Of a stretch of DNA of 64,000 nt, positions 50,269 to 60,178 are shown one piece after another. Each line of letters begins with the position of its first letter. Position 1 is the stretch's first letter. The position numbers and the translations under genes were made by a program. The stretch is from Nonomuraea turcica (GTDB lineage: Bacteria > Actinomycetota > Actinomycetes > Streptosporangiales > Streptosporangiaceae): positions 558,001-622,000 of the forward strand of contig NZ_JAUZQF010000001.1 in the NCBI RefSeq assembly GCF_030718205.1, read 5' to 3'. Under the pieces are notes generated by a model. The model made no database searches. It was not told the origin of the DNA and saw nothing but the letters and a program-made list of their open reading frames with translations.

Positions 50269-51270
50269 TCAAGCGGATTCGCGGATGACCAGTTCGGTAG
50301 GGAGGATGAGTGGGGTGGGCTGCTCGCCGCGGATCAGGGCGAGTAGCATGCGGGTCATCTCGCGGCCGAGGGCCTTGATGGGCTGGCGCACCGTGGTCAA
50401 GGTGGGATGGGTGTGCCGGGCGGTCACCACGTCGTCGAACCCCACGACCGCGATCTCACCGGGCACGGCCCGGCCGTGCTCTTTGATCACGCCGAGCGCG
50501 CCCACGGCCATCTCGTCGGAGGCGACCAGCACGGCGTCGAGGTCCGGGTGCTCGGTCAGCAGGCGAGCCATCGCGGCGGCTCCGCTGGCCTCGGTGAAGT
50601 CGCCGTGCGCGACCCGCTCGGCTCCGAGCCCGGCCAGCGCCAGCGCCTCGCGGAAGCCGAGGTAGCGGGAAAGGCCGACGTGCATATCGAGCGGCCCGGT
50701 GATGGTCGCGATCCGGGTGCGGCCGGTGGAGATCAGGTATTCCGCCGCCTGGCGCGCGCCGTCCCGGTTGTCGGCGTCCACGTACCAGTGGTGAGACCCG
50801 CCGAGGGAGCGTCCGCCATATACGACGGGGACGCCGCCCTCGGCGGCCACCTTCGCCAGGGGGTCGTTTTCCCGCAGGGCCAGCAGCATGACACCGTCGG
50901 CTCTGCGGGACTGCAGGACACGGGCCAGCCGGCTCCTGCCGCGCTCTGAGGCGGCCAGGATCAGCAGCAGCTCAAGGTCGGTTTCCTCCAGGACGGCGTT
51001 CACCCCGACGACGACCTCGGCGAAGAAGGGGTTGGTGAACAGGGCCTGGTCGTCGCTGGAGACCGCCAGCACGACCGCGCCACTGCGCTGGGTGGCCAGG
51101 GAGCGGGCGGCGACGTTGGGCACGTAGCCCAGGTCCTTGATGGCCCGCTCCACGGCCTGCCGCGCGGCCCGGCTGACATGCGGGGCGTTGTTGATCACCC
51201 GGGACACCGTGCCCCTGGAGACTCCCGCCCGCCGGGCCACCTCGTCCAGCGTCGGCTGCCGATCCGTCAT
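50269..51270 (-). CDS. LacI-family regulator under CebR-type control
   Basis: 333 residues. HTH: PTLDEVARRAGVSRGTVSRV, with hinge helix NVAARSLATQ; effector domain ends AVVGFDDVVTARHTHPTLTT. About half identical by eye to the CebR protein at 52312 over the effector domain (for example [11 protein letters not shown] and [11 protein letters not shown]). Two CebR-like boxes lie directly upstream; the nearer one, 51274-51287, includes the likely ribosome binding site GGGAG. So it is probably regulated by CebR or by itself. Its own targets are unknown; other beta-glucoside genes are likely. Confidence 0.85.
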   Translation of the reverse strand: MTDRQPTLDEVARRAGVSRGTVSRVINNAPHVSRAARQAVERAIKDLGYVPNVAARSLATQRSGAVVLAVSSDDQALFTNPFFAEVVVGVNAVLEETDLELLLILAASERGRSRLARVLQSRRADGVMLLALRENDPLAKVAAEGGVPVVYGGRSLGGSHHWYVDADNRDGARQAAEYLISTGRTRIATITGPLDMHVGLSRYLGFREALALAGLGAERVAHGDFTEASGAAAMARLLTEHPDLDAVLVASDEMAVGALGVIKEHGRAVPGEIAVVGFDDVVTARHTHPTLTTVRQPIKALGREMTRMLLALIRGEQPTPLILPTELVIRESA

Positions 51271-51273
51271 TTT

Positions 51274-51287
51274 TAGGAGCGCTCCCA
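51274..51287. promoter_or_regulatory. CebR-like box overlapping a ribosome binding site
   Basis: TAGGAGCGCTCCCA differs from the CebR consensus TGGGAGCGCTCCCA at one base. On the coding strand it ends three bases before the ATG of the LacI gene, so a bound repressor would cover the translation start. Confidence 0.75.
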
Positions 51288-51331
51288 AGGGTTTACATGC
51301 TGGTCATGCGGAGCGTACCAGGCTTTCACTC

Positions 51332-51345
51332 TGTGAGCGCTCCCA
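51332..51345. promoter_or_regulatory. CebR-like box
   Basis: TGTGAGCGCTCCCA, one mismatch to the CebR consensus. It is 58 bp from the box at 51274, between the aldo/keto reductase stop and the LacI start, in the probable promoter of the second LacI gene. Confidence 0.75.
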
Positions 51346-51352
51346 ATCGCGA

Positions 51353-52315
51353 TCAGGGCCTGGTGAGCGGGCTGAACGGCCCATCCGCCATGCGTTCCAC
51401 CACGTCGTCCAAGATCTCGTCGATCGCGCTGAGCACGTCATCTCCGAGGGGCACCCCGGATGCCGCCGCACTGTCGTGCACCTGCTCGGGCCGCGAGCCG
51501 CCGACGATCGCAGCCGAAACCCCAGGGCCGCGCAGCACCCAGGCGATCGCCAGTTGCGCCATGCTCAGTCCGAGGTCCGCCGCGATCGGGCGGAGCCGCT
51601 CCACGCGCGTCAGGACGTCGTCGGTCAGCAGGCGGTCCACGAACTCCCTGCGTGCCTCGGCGGGCGGCGCCTGGCCGGGGGAATAGCGCCCAGCCAGCAC
51701 GCCCTGGGCCATCGGCTGGTAGACGAGCTGGCCGACACCTTCCTTGGCGCATAGTGGGAGGATCTCCGGCTCGATGACCCTGCGGAGCATGTTGTACTGC
51801 GGCTGGTTGGACACGATCCGGTCCAGGCCCAGGTCGTCGGCGATCCGCAGCGCGTCGGCGATCTGCTCCGCCGTCCAGTCGGAGACGCCGACGTACAGGA
51901 CCTTGCCGGCTCGCACCAGGTCGTCGAAGGCCCGCAGGGTCTCCTCCAGCGGGGTGGCGTAGTCGTAGCGGTGTGCCTGGTAGAGATCCACGTAGTCGGT
52001 GCCGAGCCGGCGCAGGGAGCCGTCGATCGAGCGCATGATGTGCTTGCGGGACAGGCCGCGGTCGTTGGGGCCGGGGCCGGTGGGCCAGTAGATCTTGGTG
52101 AGGATCTCCACCGAATCGCGGCGGATGCCCCGCAGCGCCTGGCCGAGCGCCTCCTCTGCGCGGGTCTCGGCATAGGCGTCGGCGGTGTCGAACGTGGTGA
52201 TCCCGGCGTCGAGGGCAGCGTGCACGCAGGGTTCGACGGTGTCCTCGGTCAGCCAGTTGCCGTAGGCGATCTCGCTGACCATGAGCCCGCTGTGCCCCAG
52301 ATGGCGAAATTTCAT
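51353..52315 (-). CDS. Aldo/keto reductase (AKR6 / Kv-beta-like)
   Basis: 320 residues, TIM-barrel oxidoreductase. The catalytic tetrad is visible: Asp and Tyr in FDTADAYAETRAEEALGQAL, Lys in EILTKIYWPTGP and His in YQAHRYDYATPLEE. The NADPH-binding end has SAAIVGGSRPEQV. Its ATG overlaps the stop of the CebR gene (ATGA), so it belongs to the ceb operon, which is unusual; it might reduce an oxidised sugar or an aldehyde produced during cellulose breakdown. Confidence 0.87.
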   Translation of the reverse strand: MKFRHLGHSGLMVSEIAYGNWLTEDTVEPCVHAALDAGITTFDTADAYAETRAEEALGQALRGIRRDSVEILTKIYWPTGPGPNDRGLSRKHIMRSIDGSLRRLGTDYVDLYQAHRYDYATPLEETLRAFDDLVRAGKVLYVGVSDWTAEQIADALRIADDLGLDRIVSNQPQYNMLRRVIEPEILPLCAKEGVGQLVYQPMAQGVLAGRYSPGQAPPAEARREFVDRLLTDDVLTRVERLRPIAADLGLSMAQLAIAWVLRGPGVSAAIVGGSRPEQVHDSAAASGVPLGDDVLSAIDEILDDVVERMADGPFSPLTRP

Positions 52316-53304
52316 GAAGTCTCCCTTGTCACGAGGTGTGGGGTGAGGACGAGCACGGATCGGCTCGGTGTCCCGCCGCCGATCAGCTCGAGCAGCAGGC
52401 GGACCATCTCCCGGCCCATGTCCTCGACCGGCTGATGGACCGAGGTGAGCCCGGCCTGCTCGGCGAGTGGCGAGTCGTCGAAGCCCACGACGGCCACGTC
52501 GGCGCGGCCTGCCTCGCGCAGCTCCCGCAGCGCACCCAGGGCCATCAGGTCGGAGGCGGCGAAGACCGCGTCGAGGTCGGGCCTGCGGGCCAGCAGTGCC
52601 CGCATGGCTACGGCACCGCTCTGCTCACTGAAGTCCCCGTCTGCCACGAGTTCGGGGCTCTCCTCGATCCGGGCGGCGGTCAGAGCGTCCCGGTAGCCGC
52701 CCAGTCGGTGGACGCTGACGAGCATGTCCATCGGCCCCGTGATGGTCGCGATCCGGCGCCGTCCCCGCTCGATCAGGTGCCGCACCGCCAGGTACGCTCC
52801 CGCCTGGTTGTCCACGTCCACGACATGAGCGGCGAGAGCGGGATCGAGCGGCCTGCCGCCCAGCACCGCTGGGACGCCGAGCTCCCCCAGGTGGGACGGG
52901 AGCGGATCCTCGTGGTGCAGGGAGAGCAGCAGGACTCCGTCCACGTGGCCGCCCCCGAGATAGGCCTCCAAGGCTGACCGCTCGCTGCTCGACCGGGCCA
53001 TGGTCATCAGCAACTGCCTGCCGGACGACGTCAGCTGCGCCGCGATGCCGCGTACGACGCCCGCGAAGAACGGGTCGCTGAACACGCGCTCGGGAGACTC
53101 GGAGATGACCAGCGCGACTGTGTCGGTGCGCCGGGTGACCAGCGAACGCGCGGCCCGGTTGGGGGTGTAGCGCAACTCCTCGATGGCCTTCTGCACGGTG
53201 AGCCTGGTTTTCGGGCGCACCTTGGGGGAGCCGTTGAGCACGCGGGAGACCGTGCTCCGGCCGACCCCCGCGTGCGCGGCCACCTGCTCGATCGTGGGTC
53301 TCAC
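52312..53304 (-). CDS. cebR: CebR-type LacI repressor of cellobiose/cellulase genes
   Basis: 330 residues. [23 protein letters not shown], hinge [17 protein letters not shown]. The effector domain contains [20 protein letters not shown] and [20 protein letters not shown]. CebR proteins bind TGGGAGCGCTCCCA and release it with cellobiose, and that sequence is present at 57784. The GTG start overlaps the stop of the beta-glucosidase gene by four bases, so regulator and operon are one transcript; in Streptomyces cebR is usually transcribed separately. A negative feedback loop follows. The other LacI protein at 50269 is a possible rival for this role. Confidence 0.8.
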   Translation of the reverse strand: MRPTIEQVAAHAGVGRSTVSRVLNGSPKVRPKTRLTVQKAIEELRYTPNRAARSLVTRRTDTVALVISESPERVFSDPFFAGVVRGIAAQLTSSGRQLLMTMARSSSERSALEAYLGGGHVDGVLLLSLHHEDPLPSHLGELGVPAVLGGRPLDPALAAHVVDVDNQAGAYLAVRHLIERGRRRIATITGPMDMLVSVHRLGGYRDALTAARIEESPELVADGDFSEQSGAVAMRALLARRPDLDAVFAASDLMALGALRELREAGRADVAVVGFDDSPLAEQAGLTSVHQPVEDMGREMVRLLLELIGGGTPSRSVLVLTPHLVTRETS

Positions 53305-54635
53305 AGCCCACCGCGCTTGATCACCTCGGCATACCAGCGCGCGCTGTCCTTGGGGGTACGGCGCTGCGTGGCGAAGTCGACGTGAACCAGGCCGAACCGC
53401 TGGGCGTACCCGTGCGCCCACTCGAAGTTGTCCAGCAGAGACCAGGCGAAATAGCCGCGCAGCGGCGCTCCCTGCGCCACGGCATCGTGGCAGGCGCGCA
53501 GGTGGCCGTCGAGGTAGGCGATCCGGTCGGCGTCGTGAACCTCGTCGTCGTAGGCCGCGCCGTTCTCGGTGACGTAGAGGGCGGTCACCGGGTAGTCGCG
53601 GGCGAGCCGTACGAGCAGGTCGGACAGCCCGCTGGCGTCGATCTCCCATCCCAGGGTGGTTCGCGGCCGCCCGCCGTCCACGAACCGCACCGTCTCCGCC
53701 CCGACGTAGGGGCTCGGCTTGCCCGGCGGGCTGGTGGGACCGTCGCCGGAGACGATGGCCGGGGTGTAGTAGTTGACGCCGAGGAAGTCCAGCGGCGCGG
53801 CGATCACCTTCAGGTCGTCGTCACGGACGTGCTCGAAGTCGGTGATCTTGGTCAGGTCCTGGACCACGTCCGGCGGGTACGCGGCCCGGAACAGCGGGTC
53901 CAGGAAGATCCGGTTGGCCACGCCGTCGATGCGGCGCGCGGCGTCCAGGTCCTCGGCCGAGCTGGTGGCCGGGCGCATCTGGGTGGGGTTCAGCGTGATG
54001 CCGACCCGCGAGCCGCTCATGGCGCTCGCCGCCATGCCGTGACCGAGCAGCAGGTGGTGCACGGCACGGATGGCGGCGGCAGGCTCACGCCGGCCGGGCG
54101 CGTGCTCTCCGGTGGCGTACCCGAGGAAGGCCGAACACCAGGGCTCGTTGAGCGTGGTCCAGTGCGTCACCCTGTCGGCCAGCGCGTCGTGCACGGCGGC
54201 GGCGTAGTCGGCGAAGCGCAGGGCCGTGTCCCGCACGGGCCAGCCACCGGCGTCCTCCAGCGGCTGGGGCAGGTCCCAGTGGTACAGCGTCGGCCACGGC
54301 TCGATCCCGCGGCTCAGCAACTCGTCCACAAGGCGCCGGTAGAAGTCCAGGCCGCGCTGGTTGACGGGCCCCGATCCGCGCGGCTGCACCCGCGGCCAGG
54401 CCACGGAGAAGCGGTAGGCACGCAGGCCGAGCTCGGCCATGAGGGCGACGTCGTCGCGGTAGCGGTGGTAGTGGTCACAGGCGACGTCGCCGGTGTCGCC
54501 GTCGCGCACGTTGCCGGGCTGCGCGGCGAAGACATCCCAGATCGAAGGCTCGCGTCCGTCCTCGGCGGACGCCCCCTCGATCTGGTAGCTCGAGGTGGCG
54601 GCCCCCCAGAGAAAGCCAGGATCGAACGTGTTCAC
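53301..54635 (-). CDS. bglC: GH1 beta-glucosidase, intracellular
   Basis: 444 residues, full-length GH1 barrel. N-terminal [15 protein letters not shown], acid/base Glu in [20 protein letters not shown], nucleophile Glu in [12 protein letters not shown], and substrate-binding Trp near the end in [18 protein letters not shown]. No signal peptide, so it should split cellobiose after import by CebEFG. GTG start overlaps the cebG stop (GTGA). Confidence 0.92.
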   Translation of the reverse strand: MNTFDPGFLWGAATSSYQIEGASAEDGREPSIWDVFAAQPGNVRDGDTGDVACDHYHRYRDDVALMAELGLRAYRFSVAWPRVQPRGSGPVNQRGLDFYRRLVDELLSRGIEPWPTLYHWDLPQPLEDAGGWPVRDTALRFADYAAAVHDALADRVTHWTTLNEPWCSAFLGYATGEHAPGRREPAAAIRAVHHLLLGHGMAASAMSGSRVGITLNPTQMRPATSSAEDLDAARRIDGVANRIFLDPLFRAAYPPDVVQDLTKITDFEHVRDDDLKVIAAPLDFLGVNYYTPAIVSGDGPTSPPGKPSPYVGAETVRFVDGGRPRTTLGWEIDASGLSDLLVRLARDYPVTALYVTENGAAYDDEVHDADRIAYLDGHLRACHDAVAQGAPLRGYFAWSLLDNFEWAHGYAQRFGLVHVDFATQRRTPKDSARWYAEVIKRGGL

Positions 54636-55453
54636 GCCTTGACGGCTCCTTCCATGATGCCGCCGATGATCTGGCGGCCGAACGCGATGAAGACGACCAG
54701 CAGCGGGAGCGTGGCGATCAGCGTCCCGGAGAACATGAGCGTGTAGTCGGTGTAGTACGTGCTGGACAACTGACTGAGCGAGAACTGGACGGTCGGGTTG
54801 TCGGCCTCCAGAACGGCCAGCGGCCACAGGAACTCGTTCCAGGTGCCCATGAAGGTGAACAGCCCCAGCACGGCGGCGCCCGGCCGCAGAGCGGGTAGCA
54901 CGACCTTCCAGAAGATGCCGAAGGTCGAGCAGCCGTCCACCCGCGCCGCCTCGACCAGCTCGTCGGGGACGGCCCGCTCGGCGTACTGCCGCATCAGGAA
55001 GACACCGAACGCCGAGACCAGGAAGGGCACGATGACCGCCTGCAGCCGGTTCTGCCAACCGAGCTCTACCATGATCATATAGAGCGGGATGATGCCCATC
55101 TGGACCGGGATCATCATCGTGGCCAGGATGACGAGCAACAGCGCGTTCCTGCCGCGGAAGCGCAGCTTGGCGAACGCGAAGCCGGCCAGCGAGCAGAAGA
55201 ACACCACCGACACGGTCACGGTGATGGAGGCGATCGCGGAGTTGACCATCCCCAGCAGGAAATTGGCGTCCTCGGCCGCGAAGAGCCGCGTGACGTTCTC
55301 GCCCAGGTTGCCGCCCGGGGTGAGCGGCGGCGGCCAGTCGCCGACGACGTCGTTGGCCCGGGTGGCCACGACGAACAGCCAGTAGAGCGGGAAGACCGAC
55401 AGCGCGATCGCCACCAGCAGGGTGAGGTAGACCAGGGGTCCGGAGTTTCGCAT
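54632..55453 (-). CDS. cebG: Cellobiose ABC transporter permease (CebG)
   Basis: 273 residues, six membrane helices; EAA loop [20 protein letters not shown]. Starts two bases after the cebF stop and overlaps bglC. With CebF it forms the channel. The ATPase is not encoded here; in Streptomyces the shared MsiK ATPase powers CebEFG. Confidence 0.88.
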   Translation of the reverse strand: MRNSGPLVYLTLLVAIALSVFPLYWLFVVATRANDVVGDWPPPLTPGGNLGENVTRLFAAEDANFLLGMVNSAIASITVTVSVVFFCSLAGFAFAKLRFRGRNALLLVILATMMIPVQMGIIPLYMIMVELGWQNRLQAVIVPFLVSAFGVFLMRQYAERAVPDELVEAARVDGCSTFGIFWKVVLPALRPGAAVLGLFTFMGTWNEFLWPLAVLEADNPTVQFSLSQLSSTYYTDYTLMFSGTLIATLPLLVVFIAFGRQIIGGIMEGAVKA

Positions 55454-55455
55454 GG

Positions 55456-56394
55456 CTATCTCGCTCTCCGCGTGACCAGGAAGTTGACCAGAGCGAAGAC
55501 CACGATGAGCAGGAAGATCATCCAGGCGACAGCCGAGCCATAGCCGTAGTCGAAGTCCCTGAAGGCCTTCTCGAACATGTACATGGCCACGGTCTGGAAC
55601 TGCCGCAGACTGCCGCCGGAGATGGCGTAGCCGCCCTGGCCGAAGATGAGCGGCTCGGTGAACAGCTGCATCCCGCCGATGGTCGAGATGATCACAGCGA
55701 ACAGGATCGCCGGCCGGATCAGCGGCACCGTGATACCCCAGAACTGCCTGATCTTGGAGGCGCCGTCGATGGCCGCCGCCTCGTACACGTCGCGCGGCAC
55801 CGACTGCATCGCGGCCAGGAAGATCAGCGCGTTGTAGCCGGTCCATCGCCAATCGACCATGACCGAGATCGCCAGCCAGGACGACCACTTGTCCGCCCGC
55901 CAGTCCACAGGGTCCACGCCCAGCAGGGCGAGCAGGCCGTTGGCCATGCCGGCGTCGCGGTCGAAGATCTGGCTGAACACGATGCCCACCGCCGCAACCG
56001 AGGTGACGATCGGCGCGAGCACCCCCATCCGGAAGAACGTCAGCGCACGCAGCCGCTGGTTGAGCAGGCTCGCCACGACCAGTGCCAGGAGCAGCTGCGG
56101 CACCGTGGCCAGCACGAACATGCCGAGGGTGTTGACGACCGCGTTCCAGAAGTCGGGGTCGGCGAACAGATCCGCGTAGTTCGCCAGCCCGACGAAGCCC
56201 GCGTTCCCTGCCAGGTCCCAGTCGTGCAGCGAAACCCATGCGGTGTACAGCAGCGGGAAGAGTCCGAAGACCCCGAAGATCACGAAGAACGGCGCCACGA
56301 AAAGGTAGGGCGAGCCCACCAGGTCGAGGCGGGACAGCAGCCCCGCCCGCGACCTCGCGTGCGTAGCGGATCGCGCCTTGTTACTTAGCAGCAC
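55456..56394 (-). CDS. cebF: Cellobiose ABC transporter permease (CebF)
   Basis: 312 residues, six membrane helices; EAA loop [20 protein letters not shown]. The GTG start lies 14 bases inside the end of cebE, so translation is coupled. It has a normal short loop between helix 1 and 2, unlike the MalF-type protein at 23878. Confidence 0.88.
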   Translation of the reverse strand: MLLSNKARSATHARSRAGLLSRLDLVGSPYLFVAPFFVIFGVFGLFPLLYTAWVSLHDWDLAGNAGFVGLANYADLFADPDFWNAVVNTLGMFVLATVPQLLLALVVASLLNQRLRALTFFRMGVLAPIVTSVAAVGIVFSQIFDRDAGMANGLLALLGVDPVDWRADKWSSWLAISVMVDWRWTGYNALIFLAAMQSVPRDVYEAAAIDGASKIRQFWGITVPLIRPAILFAVIISTIGGMQLFTEPLIFGQGGYAISGGSLRQFQTVAMYMFEKAFRDFDYGYGSAVAWMIFLLIVVFALVNFLVTRRAR

Positions 56395-57664
56395 GCTTGG
56401 CGTCCTCGACAGCCTTGGTCCACGCCTCGTCCGGCTGGAGCTTGCCCTGCTCGACGGCCATCAGCGCGTTGCCGACCCGGTCACCGACCGGGTTGTTGTT
56501 CGGCCCCAGGTACACCGGCTTGAGCGCCTTCGCGCTCGCTCCGAAGATCTTCCCGACGGGAGCGTTGTTGAAGTAGTCGTTGACGAAGCCCTGCACCGCC
56601 GGGTCGTCGATGGCCTGCGGCGATGAGGGGAAGTTGCTCTTGGCCTTGAACGCCGCGATCTGCCCCTTCGGGCTGGTGAGGAATTTGACCAGCTCGGCCG
56701 CTTCCTTCTGATGCTTGCTCTGCGTCGGCACCGCCAGGAACGAGCCGCCGCGAACGGCTCCGTCACCCGGCACGCGCGCTACGTCCCACTTGCCGGCGTT
56801 CTCCGGACCCGCCTGCTCCTCAATGACGCCGAGCATCCAGGACGGGCACGGGATGGTGGCGAAGGTTCCCTTCTTGAACCCGGCGTTCCACTGCGGGCTC
56901 CACTGCGCGAGATTCGCCGACAGCCCACCCTGGATCATCTTGACCGCCTGGTCCCAGGCCGCCTTCACCCCGGGATTGGTGTCGATCACCAGGTTGTTGG
57001 AGGTGTCGTAGTAGGTGTGGTCGCCCTGCTGCATCAGGATGTTCTGATAGATGCCGCCGGCCGAGTCGAAGAAGTGCGCTCCCGTCTTGGCCTGAGCGAA
57101 CTTCTGCCCGGTGGCAAGGTAAGCGTCCCAGGTCGGCCAGAGCTCGCCGACCTTCTCGCGATCGGTGGGCAGCCCGGCCTTGGCGAACAGGTCTGTTCGG
57201 TAGCACATGCCTTGCGCGCCGACGTCGGTGCCGAGCCCGACGAGTTTGGAGCCGTCGTTCGTGAGCGCCTGCTTCCACTTCCATTCCAGGAAATCGGCCT
57301 TCAGCGACCCGGCTCCGTGGTCGAGGAGGTTCACGAACTGCTCGGGCTTGGCCATGAACTGGATGAGGATGCCCTCCTCCAGCGCGACCACGTCTCCGGC
57401 TCCGCTGCCCGAGGCCATCCACTGCTGCAGCTTGGGCAGGTAGTCGCCGAGCTGGGCGATGCTCTCCTGCTTGATCGTTATTCCAGGATGAGCGGCCTCG
57501 TACTGCTTATAGAGCTCCTCGTAGCCGAACTCGCTGAAGGTCTTGACCACCAGGGTGATCTTTCCCGGCGTCGCGGTGTCCGGCGTCTGTGCGCCGGCGC
57601 CGCACGCCGCGAGCAGGCCGGTGAGGGTGGCGGCGAGCAGCGGCCGCGCCAGCCTTGTCGTCAT
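56381..57664 (-). CDS. cebE: Cellobiose-binding lipoprotein (CebE)
   Basis: 427 residues. Lipoprotein signal with lipobox LLAAC near residue 21. SBP_bac_1 fold: ITLVVKTFSEFGYEELYKQY start, then VALEEGILIQFMAKPEQFVN, then SWMLGVIEEQAGPENAGKWD and SFLAVPTQSKHQKEAAELVK, typical of oligosaccharide binders. GGGAGATATGAC precedes the ATG. First gene of the ceb operon, 120 bases from the perfect CebR box at 57784. Captures cellobiose or cellotriose; specificity is inferred from the operon. Confidence 0.88.
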   Translation of the reverse strand: MTTRLARPLLAATLTGLLAACGAGAQTPDTATPGKITLVVKTFSEFGYEELYKQYEAAHPGITIKQESIAQLGDYLPKLQQWMASGSGAGDVVALEEGILIQFMAKPEQFVNLLDHGAGSLKADFLEWKWKQALTNDGSKLVGLGTDVGAQGMCYRTDLFAKAGLPTDREKVGELWPTWDAYLATGQKFAQAKTGAHFFDSAGGIYQNILMQQGDHTYYDTSNNLVIDTNPGVKAAWDQAVKMIQGGLSANLAQWSPQWNAGFKKGTFATIPCPSWMLGVIEEQAGPENAGKWDVARVPGDGAVRGGSFLAVPTQSKHQKEAAELVKFLTSPKGQIAAFKAKSNFPSSPQAIDDPAVQGFVNDYFNNAPVGKIFGASAKALKPVYLGPNNNPVGDRVGNALMAVEQGKLQPDEAWTKAVEDAKRAAK

Positions 57665-57783
57665 GTCATATCTCCCTGCTTCCGGGAGCGGTTCCAGTGG
57701 GGGCGGAGCCGCTTGATACACTCGACTACCTGCGTTGACGCCGCGGAGGATGCCGGTGTTCTTGTGCAAATTCCGTGCACTAT

Positions 57784-57797
57784 TGGGAGCGCTCCCA
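57784..57797. promoter_or_regulatory. Perfect CebR operator between ceb operon and cellulase genes
   Basis: TGGGAGCGCTCCCA, the exact 14-bp palindrome known for CebR of Streptomyces. It is 119 bases upstream of cebE (minus) and 160 bases upstream of the GH9 gene (plus), so one site can govern both directions. Confidence 0.92.
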
Positions 57798-57957
57798 GCC
57801 GATGTTAAGGGATTGTCGCACAGCTGAGAAGGGGGCGAAGAGAACAAGGATCAATCTCCGCGAAACAGTTGACAGCGGGCGGCGCCCTGGCGGAAGATCC
57901 GGCACGACGCCGCGGTGTGCCGGGGACGATCTGTCCAGCGACCTGAAAGGTCCCGGT

Positions 57958-60148
57958 ATGTCCGCCACACTCAGGCTGTCCGCAGCCTGTGTCCTCCTCC
58001 TCGCCGGCCTCGCGACCCCCGCGCACGCCGACTCCTACGAACGCCTCCTGAACGGCAGCTTCGACAGCGGCAAAGACCCTTGGTGGAGCAGCCAGAACAC
58101 CCCGTCACGCGTCGAATCGGGCCGGTTGTGCGCCGACGTCCCCGCGGGGACCACGAACCCGTGGGACTCCATGATCGGCCAGAACGACGTCCCGTTGGAG
58201 GACGGCCAGCCGTACACCCTCCGCTTCACCGCTTCCGCCAGCCGGGACGTCACCATCCGCACCACCGTCCAGCTCGCCGGCCCGCCGTACACCACCCCTA
58301 TGGACCAGCGGCCCGAGCTGACAACCACGCCGCGGACGTTCGAGTACACCGCGACGTCGAACGTCTCGGACTCGCACGGACAGGTGACCTTCCAGATGGG
58401 CGGCGCCACGGAGCCGTACACGCTCTGCCTGGACGAGATCTCCCTGGTCGGGGGCGTGCTCCCACCCGGCGGCGACCGGGACCTCGGCTCGCCGGTGCGG
58501 ATCAACCAGCACGGCTACGCGACCTCAGGGCCCAAGCGCGCCACGATCGTCAACCCCGGGACGGAGCCGCTGGACTGGCGCCTGCTCGACACGCGCGGCG
58601 CCGCCGTGGCCCAGGGCCGCACCCGGGTCCACGGCGCCGACGCGATGTCCGGCGACCATGTCCACGTGGCCGACTTCTCGTCCGTCCGCAAGGCGGGCAC
58701 CGGCTACACGCTCGCGGTCGGCGACCAGGTCAGCCTGCCGTTCGACATCGCCGACGACCTGTACGACGGGCTGCGCAGAGACGCGCTGGCGTACTTCTAC
58801 CACAACCGCAGCGGCATCCCGATCGAGGCCACATACGTCGGCGACGCCTACGCCAGGCCGGCCGGGCACCTCGGCGTCGCCCCCAACCAGGGCGACACCC
58901 GCGTCCCGTGCCTGCCCGGCACCTGCGACCACACGCTGGACGTGCGCGGAGGCTGGTACGACGCGGGCGACCATGGCAAATACGTCGTGAACGGCGCCCT
59001 CGCCGCCTGGCAGCTCATGGACCTCTACGAGCGCTCGCACAGGCAGGACGACCGGGAGGGGACGCGCGACGGCCTGCTGCGCATCCCCGAGGCCGGCAAC
59101 GGCGTCCCGGACGTGCTCGACGAGGCCCGCTGGGAGCTGGAGTTCCTGCTTCGCATGCAGGTGCCCGGCAGCGGCCTGGTCCACCACAAGATGCACGACG
59201 CCGCGTGGACCGGGCACCCGACGATCCCGCACCTGGACGCCCAGCCGCGCTACCTCCACCCGCCCTCCACCGCCGCGACGCTCAACCTCGCCGCCGCCGG
59301 CGCCCAGTGTGCCCGGATCTGGAAGGCATGGGACCGTGCGTTCGCCCGGCGTTGCCTTGAGGCCGCCGAGACCGCTTGGCAGGCGGCCCGTGCGCATCCC
59401 GACCTCTATGCACCACCTGGCGGCGAGGGCGGGGGCGCTTACGACGACACCGACGTCTCCGACGAGTTCTCCTGGGCCGCCGCCGAGCTGTACGCGACCC
59501 ACCGGCAAGCACTCTTACCTGCCCTTCGTCACCACGAAGCTGACCGCGGACGGGTTCTCCTGGCAGTCGACCGGCGCGCTGGCCGACCTGACCGTCGTCC
59601 GGCTGCCCGGCCGCTTCCCGGCCGTCATGTCCGCTGCCGCGCGCAAGCGGGTGCTGTCCGTCGCCGACGGCAACGTGCGCGACATGAACGCCCAGGGTTA
59701 CGCCAACCCGTATCTGCCGACCGACGGCCGGTACGTCTGGGGGTCGACCAGCGCCACCACCAACAGCGCAGTGATCATGGCGACGGCCTACGACCTCACC
59801 CGCGACCGCCGCTACCGCGAAGCGGTCCTGGAGTCGATGGACTACCTGCTCGGGCGCAACGCGCTCAACCAGTCCTACGTCACCGGGTACGGCGAGCGGG
59901 CCAGCCACAATCAGCACCATCGATTCTGGGCCCACCAGATCGACCCGAGCCTTCCCGCCCCCGCCCCCGGTTCCCTCGCCGGGGGTCCCAATTCCGGTCT
60001 CCAGGATCCGGTCGCCCAGCGCAACCTCGCCGGCTGTACGCCGGCCAAGTGCTACATCGACGACATCGGCTCCTGGTCCACCAACGAGGTAGCGATCAAC
60101 TGGAACTCATCCCTTGCCTGGATCGCCGCCTTCGCCGACTCCCTGTGA
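57958..60148 (+). pseudogene. Secreted GH9 cellulase with single-base frameshift
   Basis: Order of parts: signal peptide (residues 1-22, ending AHA-D), CBM4/9-type cellulose-binding module (NGSFDSGKDPWWSS to about residue 160), Ig-like CelD_N module (PVRINQHGYATSGPKRA), then GH9 catalytic barrel. The catalytic base Asp pair is in WYDAGDHGKYVVNG. Near residue 514 (C run 59498-59500) the frame changes: ELYAT is followed by noise, while the next frame gives TGKHSYLPFVTTKL and continues to the acid Glu in WSTNEVAINWNSSLAW and a stop at 60148. Removing one C restores a protein of about 729 residues. In the raw sequence base and acid are in different frames, so no active enzyme would be made. AAAGG precedes the ATG. 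Confidence 0.8.
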
Positions 60149-60178
60149 CAGGGGATCCCCTAGGAAAGGAAGCAGTAC

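Noticed and set aside
54632..56239. 535-residue permease starting at 56239
   Set aside because: The first 262 residues are the antiparallel-frame translation of cebF and lack membrane helices; the true start is ATG 55453.
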